Numbered from the stretch's first letter, positions 34,312-46,110 are shown. The stretch is 64,000 nt of DNA from Thereva unica (GCA_949987705.1 OX465281.1:199689112-199753111); one strand, 5' to 3'. Notes: a model not told the origin generated them from the letters alone. A program made the numbers and translations.

Positions 34312-35660
34312 CCTCCCTCACTAGATTCAAGATTCTCCTGAATCTTGTTGGATATCTTTACCTTTACATTTCTATTCCTTACATATAAAAGTATGAAAGC
34401 TGTAAGTATCATGACTAAAACTATTATAAATGATCCTAATCCTATATTAACATTTTTCTGATACCTTAATTCTTTAATTTCTCTTATGTTTTCCTCTTGT
34501 TTTAGTACGATATCTTCAAATGTCAAATCTGTTTTACCGTTGGTATCAATCGAATCATTTATTGGTATAATAAATTTATTTATAATTTTATTAACACTGT
34601 TGCTGTATTTATTGTTGCCTATTTGTACACTACAATTATGAAAATTTATAAAATAATTCCCTCTTAATGTTAATTGCCTCTCGTCACAAGAACTGTTAAA
34701 TTTTTTATCCTTAATATTATTCAGAATTTATTTATTTATTTATTTATTTATTTATTATACATTAAATATATATTATTATTTATTTCAACTATGTATTCTA
34801 TTTCTTGATTGATTTGTTTATTTTTTGAATTGGTTATTGGAATCAAAAGGTTCTTACTGTGCTTTTCGAACTCTTTTGGTATTTTCACAGCGAGTATGAT
34901 TGATTCGTTATAAAATTTGGCTACTCCGAGTCTGATATGTTCAAGTTTTCTTGAGTCGATGTCATAAGTTTTAATCTCTTCGTCTGTCAGTATGTTCGGA
35001 TGTACAAGCCCTAATCTAGCCGATATAAGATTATTTTGTACCGTTTCGATCTGTCTTCTTATGAAATCTATCTTTATCATTTGTTCTAAAAATAAACGTT
35101 CTGTCTGAAGGTTCCTATCAAGCATATTTAAGTTATTTCCTATTCTTACTCGATCTGCTTCTATTGCTCTTTTTATGATTTCGAATGTTTTGCTAAAATT
35201 TTCGTTAATCTTGATTTGTTGGTTCGCAGTTTGAATGATTTCGTCGGTAGTTGCTAAGTGTTTCTCAATGTCCTGTCTGTCATCGTCGTCCATTGTCCCG
35301 AATACCCATTTCAATATAGTACCACCGACGTTTGCAAGGCCTCGTTTATATCTATGTGTTAAGAGTGTGGTGACTTGGGTTTTCAAGCTACTGATTTGGT
35401 GTGTTAAGATATCTTTATTTGTCCCAAGATCTAGAGAGCTGGTAGTTTGTTCTAGTTTGTTAACTATCGTCAGAACATCCCTTGGATTTATAACATGCAG
35501 TACAATGTCGAATTTGTTCACAAGTTCTATTTCGTCTGTTGATTTTAGCATAACCTGATTCTGAGTTTATTTTTTCAATTACTAGTCCTTGTTCCGTCAG
35601 GGGTATTGTTAGAAGCAGGATCATTACGATTGTTATTAGCTGAAAATTTAAGAGGATACC
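34200..35660 (-). pseudogene. env: Errantivirus envelope gene, disrupted
   Basis: The signal-like segment (LITIVMILLLTIPL) lies at about 35640-35600 in the integrase frame. The main frame starts at about 35551 and has a furin-type site RYKR near 35341-35355, then a fusion-peptide-like GLANVGGTILKWVFG and DDDDRQDIEKH, which is the baculovirus F-like pattern of insect errantivirus Env. The frame ends at 34748 in a TTTA microsatellite. The rest (about 34735-34200) is open with a membrane segment near 34440-34380 and a tail reaching into the LTR. Breaks near 35553 and 34730-34757 make it non-functional. Confidence 0.82.
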
Positions 35661-37232
35661 GTTAAGTTTATGTTTTCTAAATTTGGGTTCTTCCTTATGC
35701 CTAACTGCCTTATAGTTCTTTATAAATCCTTCTTCCCTATTCTCAATATAATCTTCCCTTACTTCATTTCTCTTGGTTTTCTTTTCTTCGACGTTAAGAA
35801 CCCTAATTCTTTCTGTTATCGTATTGTTAAATCGTTCTATGTCGGAGTTACCTGTATGACTATTTGGTTTTGTTGCATGGTATTCGATGTTTTCCCTGCT
35901 ACAAAATTCCCTAATATTTTTATTGTTAAATTCGTTGTCGAAAACGAATTTCTTGCGTTTACTTCTAATTGCCAAGAATTGCCTAAGTTTTTCTATGATT
36001 GTGAATTTCGATCTTCTAAGTAAAAGCAGACAGCATGTTTAGAAAATTTATCTATGAAATTAATAAAAGAATGTTTACTATTGACATAAGTGTCAATGTG
36101 GATTATTTCGTTAATGGTGGAAGGGGTTTCTGTAATATGAAATTTCTTCCTAATTGGTTTTCTATCATACTTTCCGGCTGTACAGATGTCGCAATTGTTT
36201 ATTATTTTATGAACTGCTATTTTGAGATTTGGATGGTAAATCCTATTTTTTATTCCCTCATATGTAGCTACGATACCTGAGTGTCCTACTTCGTTTTTAT
36301 GATATAATGATATTTGTTTATTTAACTGTTCTTCATCTTCTATATCCTTAATAAAAGCTGCACTTGACAAATCTTACCTTAACATTCCCTGGAAACAGAT
36401 CTATTATTACTTCTTGCAGTTTATTATATTCGTGGTCATCCATCTCTGAATAGATTCTTCCTACCTTGCCTTTTGTTATATATCTTCGCAGTATATCACT
36501 GGCTTTGCCATTTGCCAAATCTTGTGCATCTATGTAGATTCTTCTATTTTTACAAATTATTTCATATTCTTTATCTTTGGTTGATTTCAGAATAATCTGT
36601 GTTTTAAACCTATTGATAATAGTTTCCAGTATTGGTATATGATTATTAAGATTTTCCTTTTGAGAGTGGATTGTCGCATTGTCCGACGTTGAATCTATGG
36701 CGTTCTGTTCATCGTTGTGGTAATTAAAACTCAAATTTTCAGTTTCTCTGTCATGATTGTCTTCCACATTATTTGATTTGAAACTCAAATTTTCAGTTTC
36801 TGTAATGTTAGTATCTTCTATATTGTTTAAAGCGAAATTCAAATTTTCAATTTCACTGTCATTGAGAACTTCAACATTAATTGGGTTGAAACTCAAATTT
36901 TCAGTTTCTTTAATGTTGCTGCCTTTATTCCGATTTCGGATGAGATTTATTTCGTTTGTTTCTATGTTTATTCGACTTAAAAAGTCAGCGATCTTATTAT
37001 CCTTCCCTTTGATATAATCTATCTTCATATCATATTCACCCTATGATACAAGCCATCTTTGCAATCTAGGATTTATGTCCTTTCCCGAGTACTTTGCATG
37101 AAGCCATTTGATTGGTTGGTGATCGGTTTGTAGATCGAATTCCTTTCCAAAAAGATATGGCCTAAAATATTTGGTTCCCCAAACAATTGCAAGTAACTCT
37201 TTCTCTATTGTAGAGTAATTTTTTTCATGTTC
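35460..37232 (-). pseudogene. pol: Errantivirus pol, RNase H end, linker and integrase
   Basis: RNase H resumes at 37232 ([28 protein letters not shown]). A stop at 37041 follows RWLVS. A low-complexity linker with four repeats of a TENLSF motif spans about 36930-36720. Frameshift near 36360. The integrase HHCC finger (YHKNEVGHSG...CDICTAGK) and first acid (HIDTYV) lie at 36330-36080. Another slip near 35995 leads to FDNEF and SDIERFN, the second acid and the glutamate. The enzyme order is intact, but at least three lesions block translation. Confidence 0.85.
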
Positions 37233-37234
37233 TT

Positions 37235-37397
37235 CAAGAGTTAACCCTTCTAGCACAGAAGGCGCACTTTTCAGCTAAGCATGAAAATCTATATATACAT
37301 ACACACACATACATATATGAATATATATATATGTATATATATACATATATAGAGTTTCCCTTCTAACGCAGAAGGCGCACTTCCCAGCAGGGCTGAG
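37235..37397. repeat. Two hairpin-forming direct repeats at the end of the viral insert
   Basis: A block of about 45 bp occurs at 37235-37283 and 37349-37397. Each holds CCCTTCT-5 nt-AGAAGG, a 6-bp stem, followed by CGCACTT and CAGC. AT-rich TATA repeats separate the copies and continue after them to about 37530. Confidence 0.6.
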
Positions 37398-37990
37398 AAA
37401 TATTTACCACTGCTGTGGCTCAGCTGAGACATGCAAACATAAAAGATTAAGTACCAATAAAAATTGCCATAATTATATATATAAATTATTATAAAAAAAA
37501 ATATATATGTATATATATATATATATATAAATAAAAAAAGTTAATTGTGAGGAAAATGACCCCCGAATTTGAGGCAGAATTTGAAAATTAAAAGAAGAAA
37601 AAAATTAAAAAAGAAAAAGAAAAAAAAAAGTTTGAGAGCCAATAAAAAGAAATTGCAAAACGTTGCATACATTTAGGTGACACCACAAAAATGCATACAA
37701 GACAAATTCTAACCTACAAAAAAAAGAGACTACAAATAAATAAAAATAAAGAAAAAAGGCTTCGACACAAAACTAAGCAATAAAAAATTAATTATTAAGA
37801 AAAATTTAAAATCTAGACGGGTAATAGAGACGATCACCCACCTTGTTTCAGGCGCACAGACGCAACACAACACGGAGCACCACAATTCGAAAACAAAGCA
37901 AAAAATATGAAACTTAACAACTTCATTAAAAGGAATCAAAAACTTAAAAATAATTCAGTCATCTTAAGAACAAAATGTAAAATCAGTTCT

Positions 37991-40331
37991 TTACACTCCT
38001 GATGGAGGAGGCGTCTTGAGTCCCGCTAATGCCTTAGCCTCAGCATTTAGTAATTCAGTCGTTTCCTCTATAAAGTATTGTGCAACCTGAGGATTTTCAA
38101 CAACTCCAATCCCTATCACATGGGTTAGTGTATGTGATTCAACAGCTTCTTTAAGGAGATTAGTTTTCTTAAGTGGAATAAACTTATATGCCTTGTTCAA
38201 TATGAAATGATTAAATAATGTTATAGGATATGGACGTGAAAAAGGGTAAGTCATTTCAGTTCCTTTATTTGACACTATTATATTGGTAAGTGCTCCAACA
38301 AAATTAACACTGGAGATGTCATCATAATAATACCTTATCAACTTAGATCCCCTAAGATGTGCATTCCTCGACACTGCAACAATTGCAGACGGAAGAAATA
38401 CCATTAATGCAAACAACTCGGTATGAGAAAGTTTTCCAAATGCTACCTGGGCAGCTGAAAACACTGGCATTTCATTTAATTCATCTAGATTTTCAACTGC
38501 GGCTTTGTACTGATTCTTGAGTGTCGGTTGTAATGTGTCTAAATATTTTTTATCCCCACCTTTCAAAACTGATGTTCCTAGTCCCTTATGCATTTCCAGG
38601 TAATGTCGACTCAAGTTCGACCATTTCTTACGGAATTGTTTAGCTGACATTCCTATTATCTTATTCAAGTCACTGGTAGGAGAATCGTCCTGTGGATCAG
38701 GTGTTGGTTCTCTTTCACTTTGAGGCTCAGCTATTTCTTCAATTATCATTTCATCGTCATCCTGACTGTCTGTTGACTCCTGAGTGGATGGGCCTGGTTC
38801 TTGGTTTCTTGGTCTTTTTGACTGTGACGGTCCTGACTCCTCTCTGGCTCTCTTAAGTTCAGATTGATCTTCAGGCAGGATACCACCACCTCCTGCTGGT
38901 GGAGGAGGATTGTCATTGTCATCGTCATCTTCTGAGTCGCTTCCGTTCCCATCAGCTCCCGCAGATAGAAAGGAGTCCACTCTTCTCTTCAATGATGTCA
39001 AAAGATCAGCTGCTGGTGTCTCTTTCGCTATAATATGAGCTCTCTTTACATTTTCGTAGTCGAGTGTCATAAACTCGGGATCATTAGCATACTTTTCAAT
39101 TAGCTGATCTAATTTCTTTTTGTTAATGTTCACCGTTCCTCTTACCGATCCGACTCCTTGATACCTCTGCAAAAGTTCATTCCCACCCACTCTTATCTCA
39201 AGTTGGATACTTATATAAGCGATATTTGGAATTAGAGTCGCAACACCACCTTGACGAAAGCCTACTAACGTGTCGTTTCCAATAATTTTTAGACATCTAG
39301 AAAATTTCCTGAATTCACTTGCTATGGTAGCATCACTCTTAATTAATCCCTCCCATGGGAAGGAAGAGAAATTAGAGAGTGCTGTGCAGATTGTCTTTAA
39401 AACAGTCAAGTTCTTATAGTTTGCTTGGGTTAACATAGGAGTGAGGGCAAGGTTAGAATTTCCGTCACCGATAATTTTTCGAGATATTTCAATAACAAAA
39501 TCAGGATCTAGGACATCCCTATCAATGTGCATTTTTAGACAGTCGTAGGTTTCTCGGATGACGTCTGCATCAAAGTCAAAATCAGCTGATCCCGTTCCTG
39601 TATCGATCTTTTCCATTAATGCCTTCTTTTTTCTAATCCAGTCTCCAGTCACATTCCCTGCTCGAACAAAGGATCCAAGGAACAGCAAAGAGATGGAATC
39701 AGTTATGTATTTGAAATTCATAGCAACCAACAAACAACATGTTCCTAGTAGTTTTTTTGCTCCGTCTGTGCTGAACGTTTTATTGGGTTGAGCCAAAAAT
39801 TCAGTGCATTCAATAGCATTAGTGAAATGAGGGAATTCAGCACTTGTGAGGTCAGAGTAATGAGTCAAGGTATTGAATAGTCGATAATTGGATTCTGCTC
39901 GACATCCCAAGCTTATTGCCAATGTTTCCAGCGGAGATAAAGGAATAGTTCCAATTTCCTGGTTTGACTCAACAGTCTCGAAAACTCTGTAAGCGATAAG
40001 TCGACCTATGTATATAATTAACCATTGAGTTAATGGTGTATTTTATTGGATCACTGAAATGCCTTTTTGCTTCTAAGCACGAAAAGAGTATGTTACGGCT
40101 AATTTTAATTGTTGGATAGGATTCTACCGTTGATAAGGGAATTAGCTCTTCAATTTCTCCATGGACTGGAATTTTTTACCAATCTTTAAGAACAGTTCCT
40201 TTTATAATTTTCCCTGCATCTCCGGTGTAGGAGAAAAGTGCTAGACTCCTTCTAGCTGTGTCTAATGTTTCTGATTCCTTTTGTTCTCTTTCTCTTTTTG
40301 CTCTAAGGGACTTTTTCCATTGGCTCAGCAT
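37991..40331 (-). pseudogene. Nucleoprotein-like gene of a negative-strand RNA virus
   Basis: The main frame is open from a stop near 40048 to TAA-type termination at 37991, over 680 codons, but its first in-frame ATG is at 39721. A likely start is the ATG at 40331 in another frame (MLSQWKKSLRAKRERE), with breaks near 40170 and 40015. The C-terminal two-thirds is intact: a helical N domain with LIPNIAYISIQLEIRVGG and GVGSVRGTVNI, an acidic/Pro/Gly linker (EDDDDNDNPPPPAGGGG, basic KRPRNQ), and a C-terminal helical domain. Length, a single ORF and the linker fit a mononega- or jingchuvirus-type nucleoprotein, my best guess being chuvirus-like. No search was possible, so the family is uncertain. 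Confidence 0.5.
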
Positions 40332-40386
40332 GATTGTTAAAAATGAACTGGAAGACAATTTTAAAAATGGTTAATTATTTCTGTTC

Positions 40387-41205
40387 ATTTAGGGTCCTAG
40401 ATGCATAACAAATCGGGTGTCCATCTTGTGACAAGACAGCTCCGAGAGCAAAATTACTTGCATCGGTGATTAGTTTGAATTTCCTGTTAAAATCAGGATA
40501 TCTTAATATTGGGTGATTTGTAATTATCTCTTTTAACTCATCAAAGGCACTAATATAATTTGGATCATTCGTATTTATTTTCATTCCTTTCTTTAAATAT
40601 CGGGTTATAGGGTGAGCCACCTTAGCGTAGTCTTTTATAAATTTCCTGTAGTACCCTGTTGTCCCCAAAAATGACTTTATTTGTTTAATGGTAGTTGGTA
40701 GCTTCAATTCACGAATAACTAGAATTTTGGTTGGGTTTGGATTAATGCCTTCAGGGGTCAAGATATGCCCTAGAAATTCAGTTTCCCTTTTTAAAAGTTG
40801 CACTTGTCTATTTGGATTTTTAGACCGGCTTCCTGTAGTCTGTTGAAGACTTTCTTAATGTTAATTAAATGTTCGTCTAAAGACGTACTGAATATTAGGA
40901 TGTCATCTAGATAGACGACACAAATCCTATTCATCAAATCTCTTAGGACAGAATTCATTAAACTTTGGAAAGTAGCAGGAGCATTCTTTAAACCGAATGG
41001 CATCCTTATATACTCATAGTGTCCAAAGGGGGTTGAGAAAGCAGTTTTCTTCCTGTCTTCAGATTTTACCATAATCTGATGGAAACCCTTTGCCAAGTCA
41101 AGTGTTGAAAAATACTGGGCCTTACCTAATTTGTCCAGAATGCCCTCTATATTCGGAATTGGAAATTTGTGACTTATTGTGACTTCGTTCAGTTTGGGTG
41201 CTGTC
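40387..41205 (-). pseudogene. pol: Errantivirus pol, RT core and RNase H start
   Basis: The RT core has [36 protein letters not shown] and [11 protein letters not shown] (the YxDD box). A one-base loss in a T run near 40800 shifts the frame after DKCNF. The next frame has [22 protein letters not shown] and RNase [19 protein letters not shown]. It ends where the viral insert begins. On the other side it begins where the Harbinger was inserted. Confidence 0.9.
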
Positions 41206-41526
41206 AATAATGCACTGTGCAATGCTTATTTGACTCTGCACACACAATCAGCATAACGTCAGACAAACCATTTGCGTGTGTGACAGATCTGATGAAATTG
41301 ACCACAATCGTCGGAGTTTTTTATATCAAAAAGAAGCATTTACTCAGGCTTTGTACGAGTATTATATAGGTAAGTTCTAACTTATATTCTGACATTTCAT
41401 ATTGTACCAGTTTTCCGTTTAAATAATTGAAAGGATAATTTTATAGAGTTTGAAAATGGGAGATATTATTGCAAACTATTTAACGTTTATATTAGTGGAA
41501 TCCAGTAATGCGAGTAATACGCATAG

Positions 41527-43885
41527 GAGTCAGAATTCGTGAAATGTACCGAAGAAATCTTTAGTGCAATCAAAATGATTGAAATTTTGCACACTTATAG
41601 TACTTACCGTTATAAACAACTTCCCAAAATTTTAGATTAAAAAATTAAATTTACTAATAGTTATTAACAAACGAAGTTTTTGTGCAAATTTTAATCAAAC
41701 TTTTATTTCTCTTGTCACAGTTGAAAATTTCATCTGAAAATTACATTGTTCATGTAAAATTGTCTGTTCTACAAGAAAATAACATTAGTTTTTTGTTTAA
41801 ACAAAAATTGTTTATAAAAATTGACTTTTTTTATAAACAATTTGATTTTTCGTCATGTTCTCAATGTCGTAGAGCAATCTAACTTTTTCCAAAAGATTCT
41901 TTATTTAATGAGGAACAAATTCCCGCAATAAAAAAATGGGATTCGCAAATACTATAGAAACTACAACACTTTACGACAACATAAGGAAAACAAAATTCAC
42001 TCGTGCACTCTCTTGTATTCTAATGAACTTACCTATCAGTCGTCGTCCATTGATTAAAAACTAATTCTAGAACATTGTGACGGTTAAACATCTCCTCTAA
42101 TTTGGTACGACTAGCCTCAGTTCCAGGACACTGATCGCAATTTGTCAAATGACATAATGAAGAGGAATTCTGGCAAAAGGTACTCCTCTATAAATGTGTG
42201 ATACGTATCGCTGAAGGAGACCTTCTTTTTGGCCAAAGCCCGTTTAATACCATAAACTTTCAACCTAAAATTCTGATGAATTTTACACACGCAGACATTA
42301 TGCGTTCCTTTCCTTCCTACAAAAACGCAATGTTCAGGCCGCAACTTCGTGAACTTGGAAAGCGAAATTTTGACATCTGGATTCTTTTCTTTGAACAGAT
42401 GATGAAGTTGGTCAAGGTTTTCGGTCAACAACTGCAACTGGATTCGACAGCGAGATCCATCATCTTGAGTAATAGTAACACAGTCATGCATTCCAGGAAG
42501 AATCCGAGATATTTCTTCTGATTTGTAGAATTCTTTCACCATTTCTACAGTTTTTTCATCGAGGCGTCGACCTTTTTTTATTGGAGGACGAGATCCGTGA
42601 CCGCACTCCTTGCGTAATTTGTTTGCCCTGGACGCCATCCTTCGAGTTACTCCAAGCAGGTTACGCATTTTTCCAATGGTCCAAGAAAACGGCAGCGCAG
42701 TCAAAAGTTGGATTTTGTCAGCTCGATTAGTTTTTTCAGCCAGCGTTTTTTTAAAACTCTCGGCATATTTTTTTTCTTCCACCTGTATTTGTTTTTCAGC
42801 TTCAATTGAAATCCTGTCCTGGAAAATTTGCAAAACACCGTGTGTTCGCAAATTTCCGTTTTTTAAAATCTTCATTTTCCTCCTTTTCAGTGGTGCTTCA
42901 ACTACACTTTCCAAAACAGTGTTAAGTTTTTCCGTGTTGATTTCCTGAGCGAGCTTGTCAGAAAACTCATAAGGAGGATCAATTAATTCATCGTCATTTG
43001 AATTTTCTTCTGTTTCTAGTTTTCGTTCTGGTTCTTTGGCGCATACAAGGTCAATTATCTGTGTAGAATAATTTACATTGTATAATAAATTTAGATACTA
43101 ATTCGAAAAGTATTCATAAGAATTGCACTGTAAATAAAAATTAACCTTGCTTTGTTTGTTAATTGCACTCTTACAAGACAAACAAACAAATTGTCCAACA
43201 AGATTTTTGAATTTCACGTTCCACTTTTCAGGTACTTTCACCAGATCTTTAATGACACATTTATGGTTTTGTTTATTTAAAGGATTAATGCAAGAATTTG
43301 CTCGAGGCATTGTCAACAACTGCGTGCACCGATTACAAAATGATTGAAAAACTGCTCACATAATAACAGTTTCAAACCTGCGAAGCGCGAGCATAAGCGC
43401 ACCGCCTCCTGCGCCTTGGAGCATCGAGCGGCGCTAAAAAAGTAGTTGTAGCTTTTATTCTATTTGCGAATCCCATTTTTTTATTTTGGGAATTTGTTCC
43501 TTATTAAATAAAGAATCTTTTGGAAAAAGTTAGATTGCTCTACGACATTGAGAACATAACGAAAAATCAAATTGTTTATAAAAAAAGTCAATTTTTATAA
43601 ACAATTTTTGTTTAAACAAAAAACTAATGTTATTTTCTTGTAGAACAGACAATTTTACATGAACAATGTAATTTGCAGATGAAATTTTCAACTGTGACAA
43701 GAGAAATAAAAGTTTGATTAAAATTTGCACAAAAACTTCGTTTGTTAATAACTATTAGTAAATTTAATTTTTTAATCTAAAATTTTGGGAAGTTGTTTAT
43801 AACGGTAAGTACTATAAGTGTGCAAAATTTCAATCATTTTGATTGCACTAAAGATTTCTTCGGTACATTTCACGAATTCTGACTC
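41527..43885 (-). mobile_element. Unclassified transposon with about 420-bp TIRs, ATAG duplication
   Basis: A 2,359-bp element opens GAGTCAGAATTCGTG. The inverted arms (41527-about 41957 and about 43466-43885) are nearly identical. ATAG stands at 41523-41526 and 43886-43889, and the Harbinger exon is continuous without it. A 4-bp target with long TIRs narrows the superfamily (Sola and Academ use such lengths, from memory) but does not decide it. The coding region between the arms is cut short, so it depends on a helper. Confidence 0.85.
42031..43310 (-). pseudogene. N-terminal part of an unclassified transposase
   Basis: Exon 1 starts ATG 43310 (MPRANSCINPLNKQ) with a CLSC zinc pair and ends at a GTTAAT donor near 43146. 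Exon 2, from about 43060, has a basic region (PLKRRKMKILK), a coiled segment, LLGVTRRMASRANKL, ILPGMHDCVTI, FTKLRPEHCVFVGRKGTHNVCVC, and, after a slip near 42155, CHLTNCDQCPG, ending at a GTAAGT donor near 42031. This matches the N-terminal half of a family annotated 'uncharacterized' in aphids and Hydra. The catalytic half is absent. Confidence 0.6.
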
Positions 43886-45160
43886 ATAGTGTTGTTCCTT
43901 CGGCCAAGAAGTGTAAGAAAATTGCAATTAAAATGCTTCAAAAACAATTGACAAGCTTGGCGAATGTGAAAAGAAATGTTATAAAAAACAAAAACTACTT
44001 CGTAACAATAACATCAATGAGCGAAGATACTTTTTTTAGTCATTTTCGAATGACTAGGAGTTGTTTTAAAGTATGTATTTCAAGAAATATATTAATTATA
44101 CTTTAGTATTAAATACTTGTTATTTACGTCATTTTAGATACTAGTGGATGAATTATCCCCAAAATTGGAATACTCGAAGGGAAGGCCAAAACAAAAAATT
44201 GAACATCTTTTATACATAACTTTGTGGATGCTGGCAAATGAAAATTGCTACAGAGAAGTGTCGGATCGCTTCGACGTATCGTATGGGAAAGTGGTGTATG
44301 TGTTTATAAAAATGTGCAAACTGATTTGTGCACTAAGGGAAAAATATATCAAATGGCCAAGCGACGGGGAAATATTTGAAATTTCCAAGGCATTTGAAAA
44401 TAAGCGCCAACCAAATGCATTACCGGGAGTAGCTGGGTGCATTGATGGCACGCACATACGCATCAAAGCACCTCAAAATGACCCACAAAGCTATTATAAC
44501 CGCAAGGGGTATCATTCCCTAATTTTACAGGTCGGTTCATTGCATATACATACAAAACGGAAAACCTTGGTTTTATAATTTTGTTTAATATTTTTAGTGC
44601 ATATGTGATCACAATTTGATTATACGAGACGCATTCTTTGGATTCCCAGGCAGCTGCCACGACGCAAGGGTATGGGAAAGTAGTCCCATTTGCCAAGCCA
44701 TAAATAATGGAACGTATGAGCTACCGGAAAATATCCATCTACTTGGAGATGCAGCGTACCCTCTTCTCCCACATCTGATCACACCGTTTAGGGACAATGG
44801 GTTTTTGTGTGAAAGGGAAAAAATTTTAATTATAAGCACTCATCTATTAGAGTTTGTATTGAACAGGCGTTTGGGCTTTTAAAAGCAAAATTTCGTTTCA
44901 TAAATTATCTAAAAATTAATAAACTAAAAAACGCCAAGTTCATTGTAATAGCTACCATTGTCCTGCATAATTTATGCCGCATGAATAGTACTTGTGATTC
45001 TGTAGAATATATAGAAACACCAAATGAACCAGCAGAACCAGTACAGAATTCTTCACAATCGCCTGATAATACTCCTGGCCGAATGGATGCAGTTGTGAAA
45101 AGGCAGATATTAGCAGAGTGGATGTTTCCAATATGATTTTTCAATATGCTGGGTCGGTAA

Positions 45161-45241
45161 CACGTAAGTTGTTTCAATCGACCTCTTCATACAAAAATTC
45201 AAGATTTTTGTATGAAGAGGTCGATTGAAACAACTTACGTG
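45161..45241. repeat. Perfect 38-bp-stem hairpin between convergent genes
   Basis: Arm 45161-45198 starts CACGTAAGTTGTTTCAATCG. The loop TCAAG is at 45199-45203, and the exact inverse is at 45204-45241. The pairing continues imperfectly outward (GGTA/TACC). It lies 25 bp after the transposase stop. It could act on transcripts of either gene, or be a recent fold-back copy. The 45244-45500 spacer has no other feature. Confidence 0.85.
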
Positions 45242-45502
45242 CTACCAGCTCTTACTTTGAGGTAATCGATTTTTTCAATGAAATATACAACATATTAGTA
45301 ATAACAAACAAACACATATATTTTCTCATAAAAAACAAAAATAAATATTCCTCATAAAAAATAAAAATGTTCTAAAAATAAAATGAAATACATATATTCT
45401 TTAAAAAAAACAGGTGTTTTCCACACAGACATAGTTTCGCAGCCCTTTTCAAACTGAAAAAAATAAATAAATAGATTATAGAATAATAATAATGAAATAT
45501 TT

Positions 45503-46110
45503 CTAATTCATTGAATTACCTTGCATTTGCTTGTTCAAAATTTGTTGGAGTAATGTCGACATGCCTTTGATGGCTTCAACTTTTTGGACTTCAACATCAA
45601 TTTTTTTGTTTTCTAGGTCAATGAAGTCTTTATGGCGTTGATCTTCTTTTTGTTCCATCGTCTTCAGAAACTTTAAGGTGTCTTCTTTTTCGTTCTTTTT
45701 CTTTGTCCTTTTGCTTGGGCTTGGAGTAGAGTTTTCAATTGGCTCTTCAAGTTCAAATATCTCACTCGTCATCTCGTCGCCGTCAAGATTAAATGTTGAC
45801 ATTATGTTTTCCTGTGGAGGTGCAATTGAATGACGAGACCCGAAGATTTCATCAAACATTTCGTAATATGGCCAATTCGTTCTTTTGTTGCCAGAAGTAT
45901 TGTTACGTTTCTTGACTCTCTTATAAGTTGTATACAAATTATAAAATTTGCATTTTGCCGCTTCAACCCCTAAGGGGAATGAAGGGTCTATTTTCAAAAT
46001 ATTTGTGTGCACCACCTTCCACAGCACACTTTTCTTCCTTTTCCCTTCGGAAAACTGGTTTTCCATATCCAAGCGCCTCTATATTAATAATTTAACTTGC
46101 TGATTGCTGT
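45503..46110 (-). pseudogene. Harbinger Myb/SANT-like DNA-binding protein
   Basis: The Myb/SANT-like domain runs from YSNQQVKLLI through MENQFSEGKRKKSVLW and FYNLYTTYKRVKKRNN to TNWPYYEMFDEIFG. A C-terminal coiled coil follows (KEDTLKFLKTMEQKEDQRHKDFIDLENK) with the QQILNKQ tail. A stop codon near 46081, inside helix 1 (LLI-stop-RRL), breaks the gene, and the first exon border lies near 46112. Its job in the family is to bind the inverted repeats and carry transposase to the nucleus. It ends 260 bp from the hairpin. Confidence 0.7.

Larger units (their letters stand above)
37233..40381 (-). other. Endogenous viral element inside errantivirus pol, TGTTC duplication
   Basis: A 3,149-bp insert lies between TGTTC copies at 37228-37232 and 40382-40386. 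Ignoring the insert and one copy joins the RNase H frame across RTLNEHEK. It contains one nucleoprotein-like gene on the minus strand and no RT, integrase, LTR or poly(A). Ends read TTCAAGAGTTAACC and, inverted, GAAATAATTAACC, which share only a short block. The means of insertion is unknown. Confidence 0.7.
41457..45136 (+). pseudogene. PIF/Harbinger transposase, almost complete
   Basis: It starts ATG at 41457 (MGDIIANYLTFILVE). The exon is split at 41526/43886 by another element but continues in frame (ASNTH then VVPSAKKCKK). An intron lies at 44071-about 44139; the exon to 44530 has WMLANENCYREVSDRF and PGVAGCIDGTHIRIKAP (first Asp). A second intron ends near 44600. The last exon has FFGFPGSCHDARVWESS, LLGDAAYPLL (second Asp), then, after a one-base loss in an A run near 44820, VCIEQAFGLL (Glu) and VLHNLC, ending at TGA 45136. 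All three catalytic residues survive, so one frameshift plus the insertion are its only clear defects. Confidence 0.85.

Noticed and set aside
37285..37530. TATA-repeat tract as a viral or cellular origin
   Set aside because: Simple AT repeats are common in this genome and no origin-associated gene is present.
41682..41882. 66-codon frame also found inverted at 43530-43730
   Set aside because: Both lie in the two TIR arms of one transposon, so the duplicate adds no evidence for a gene.
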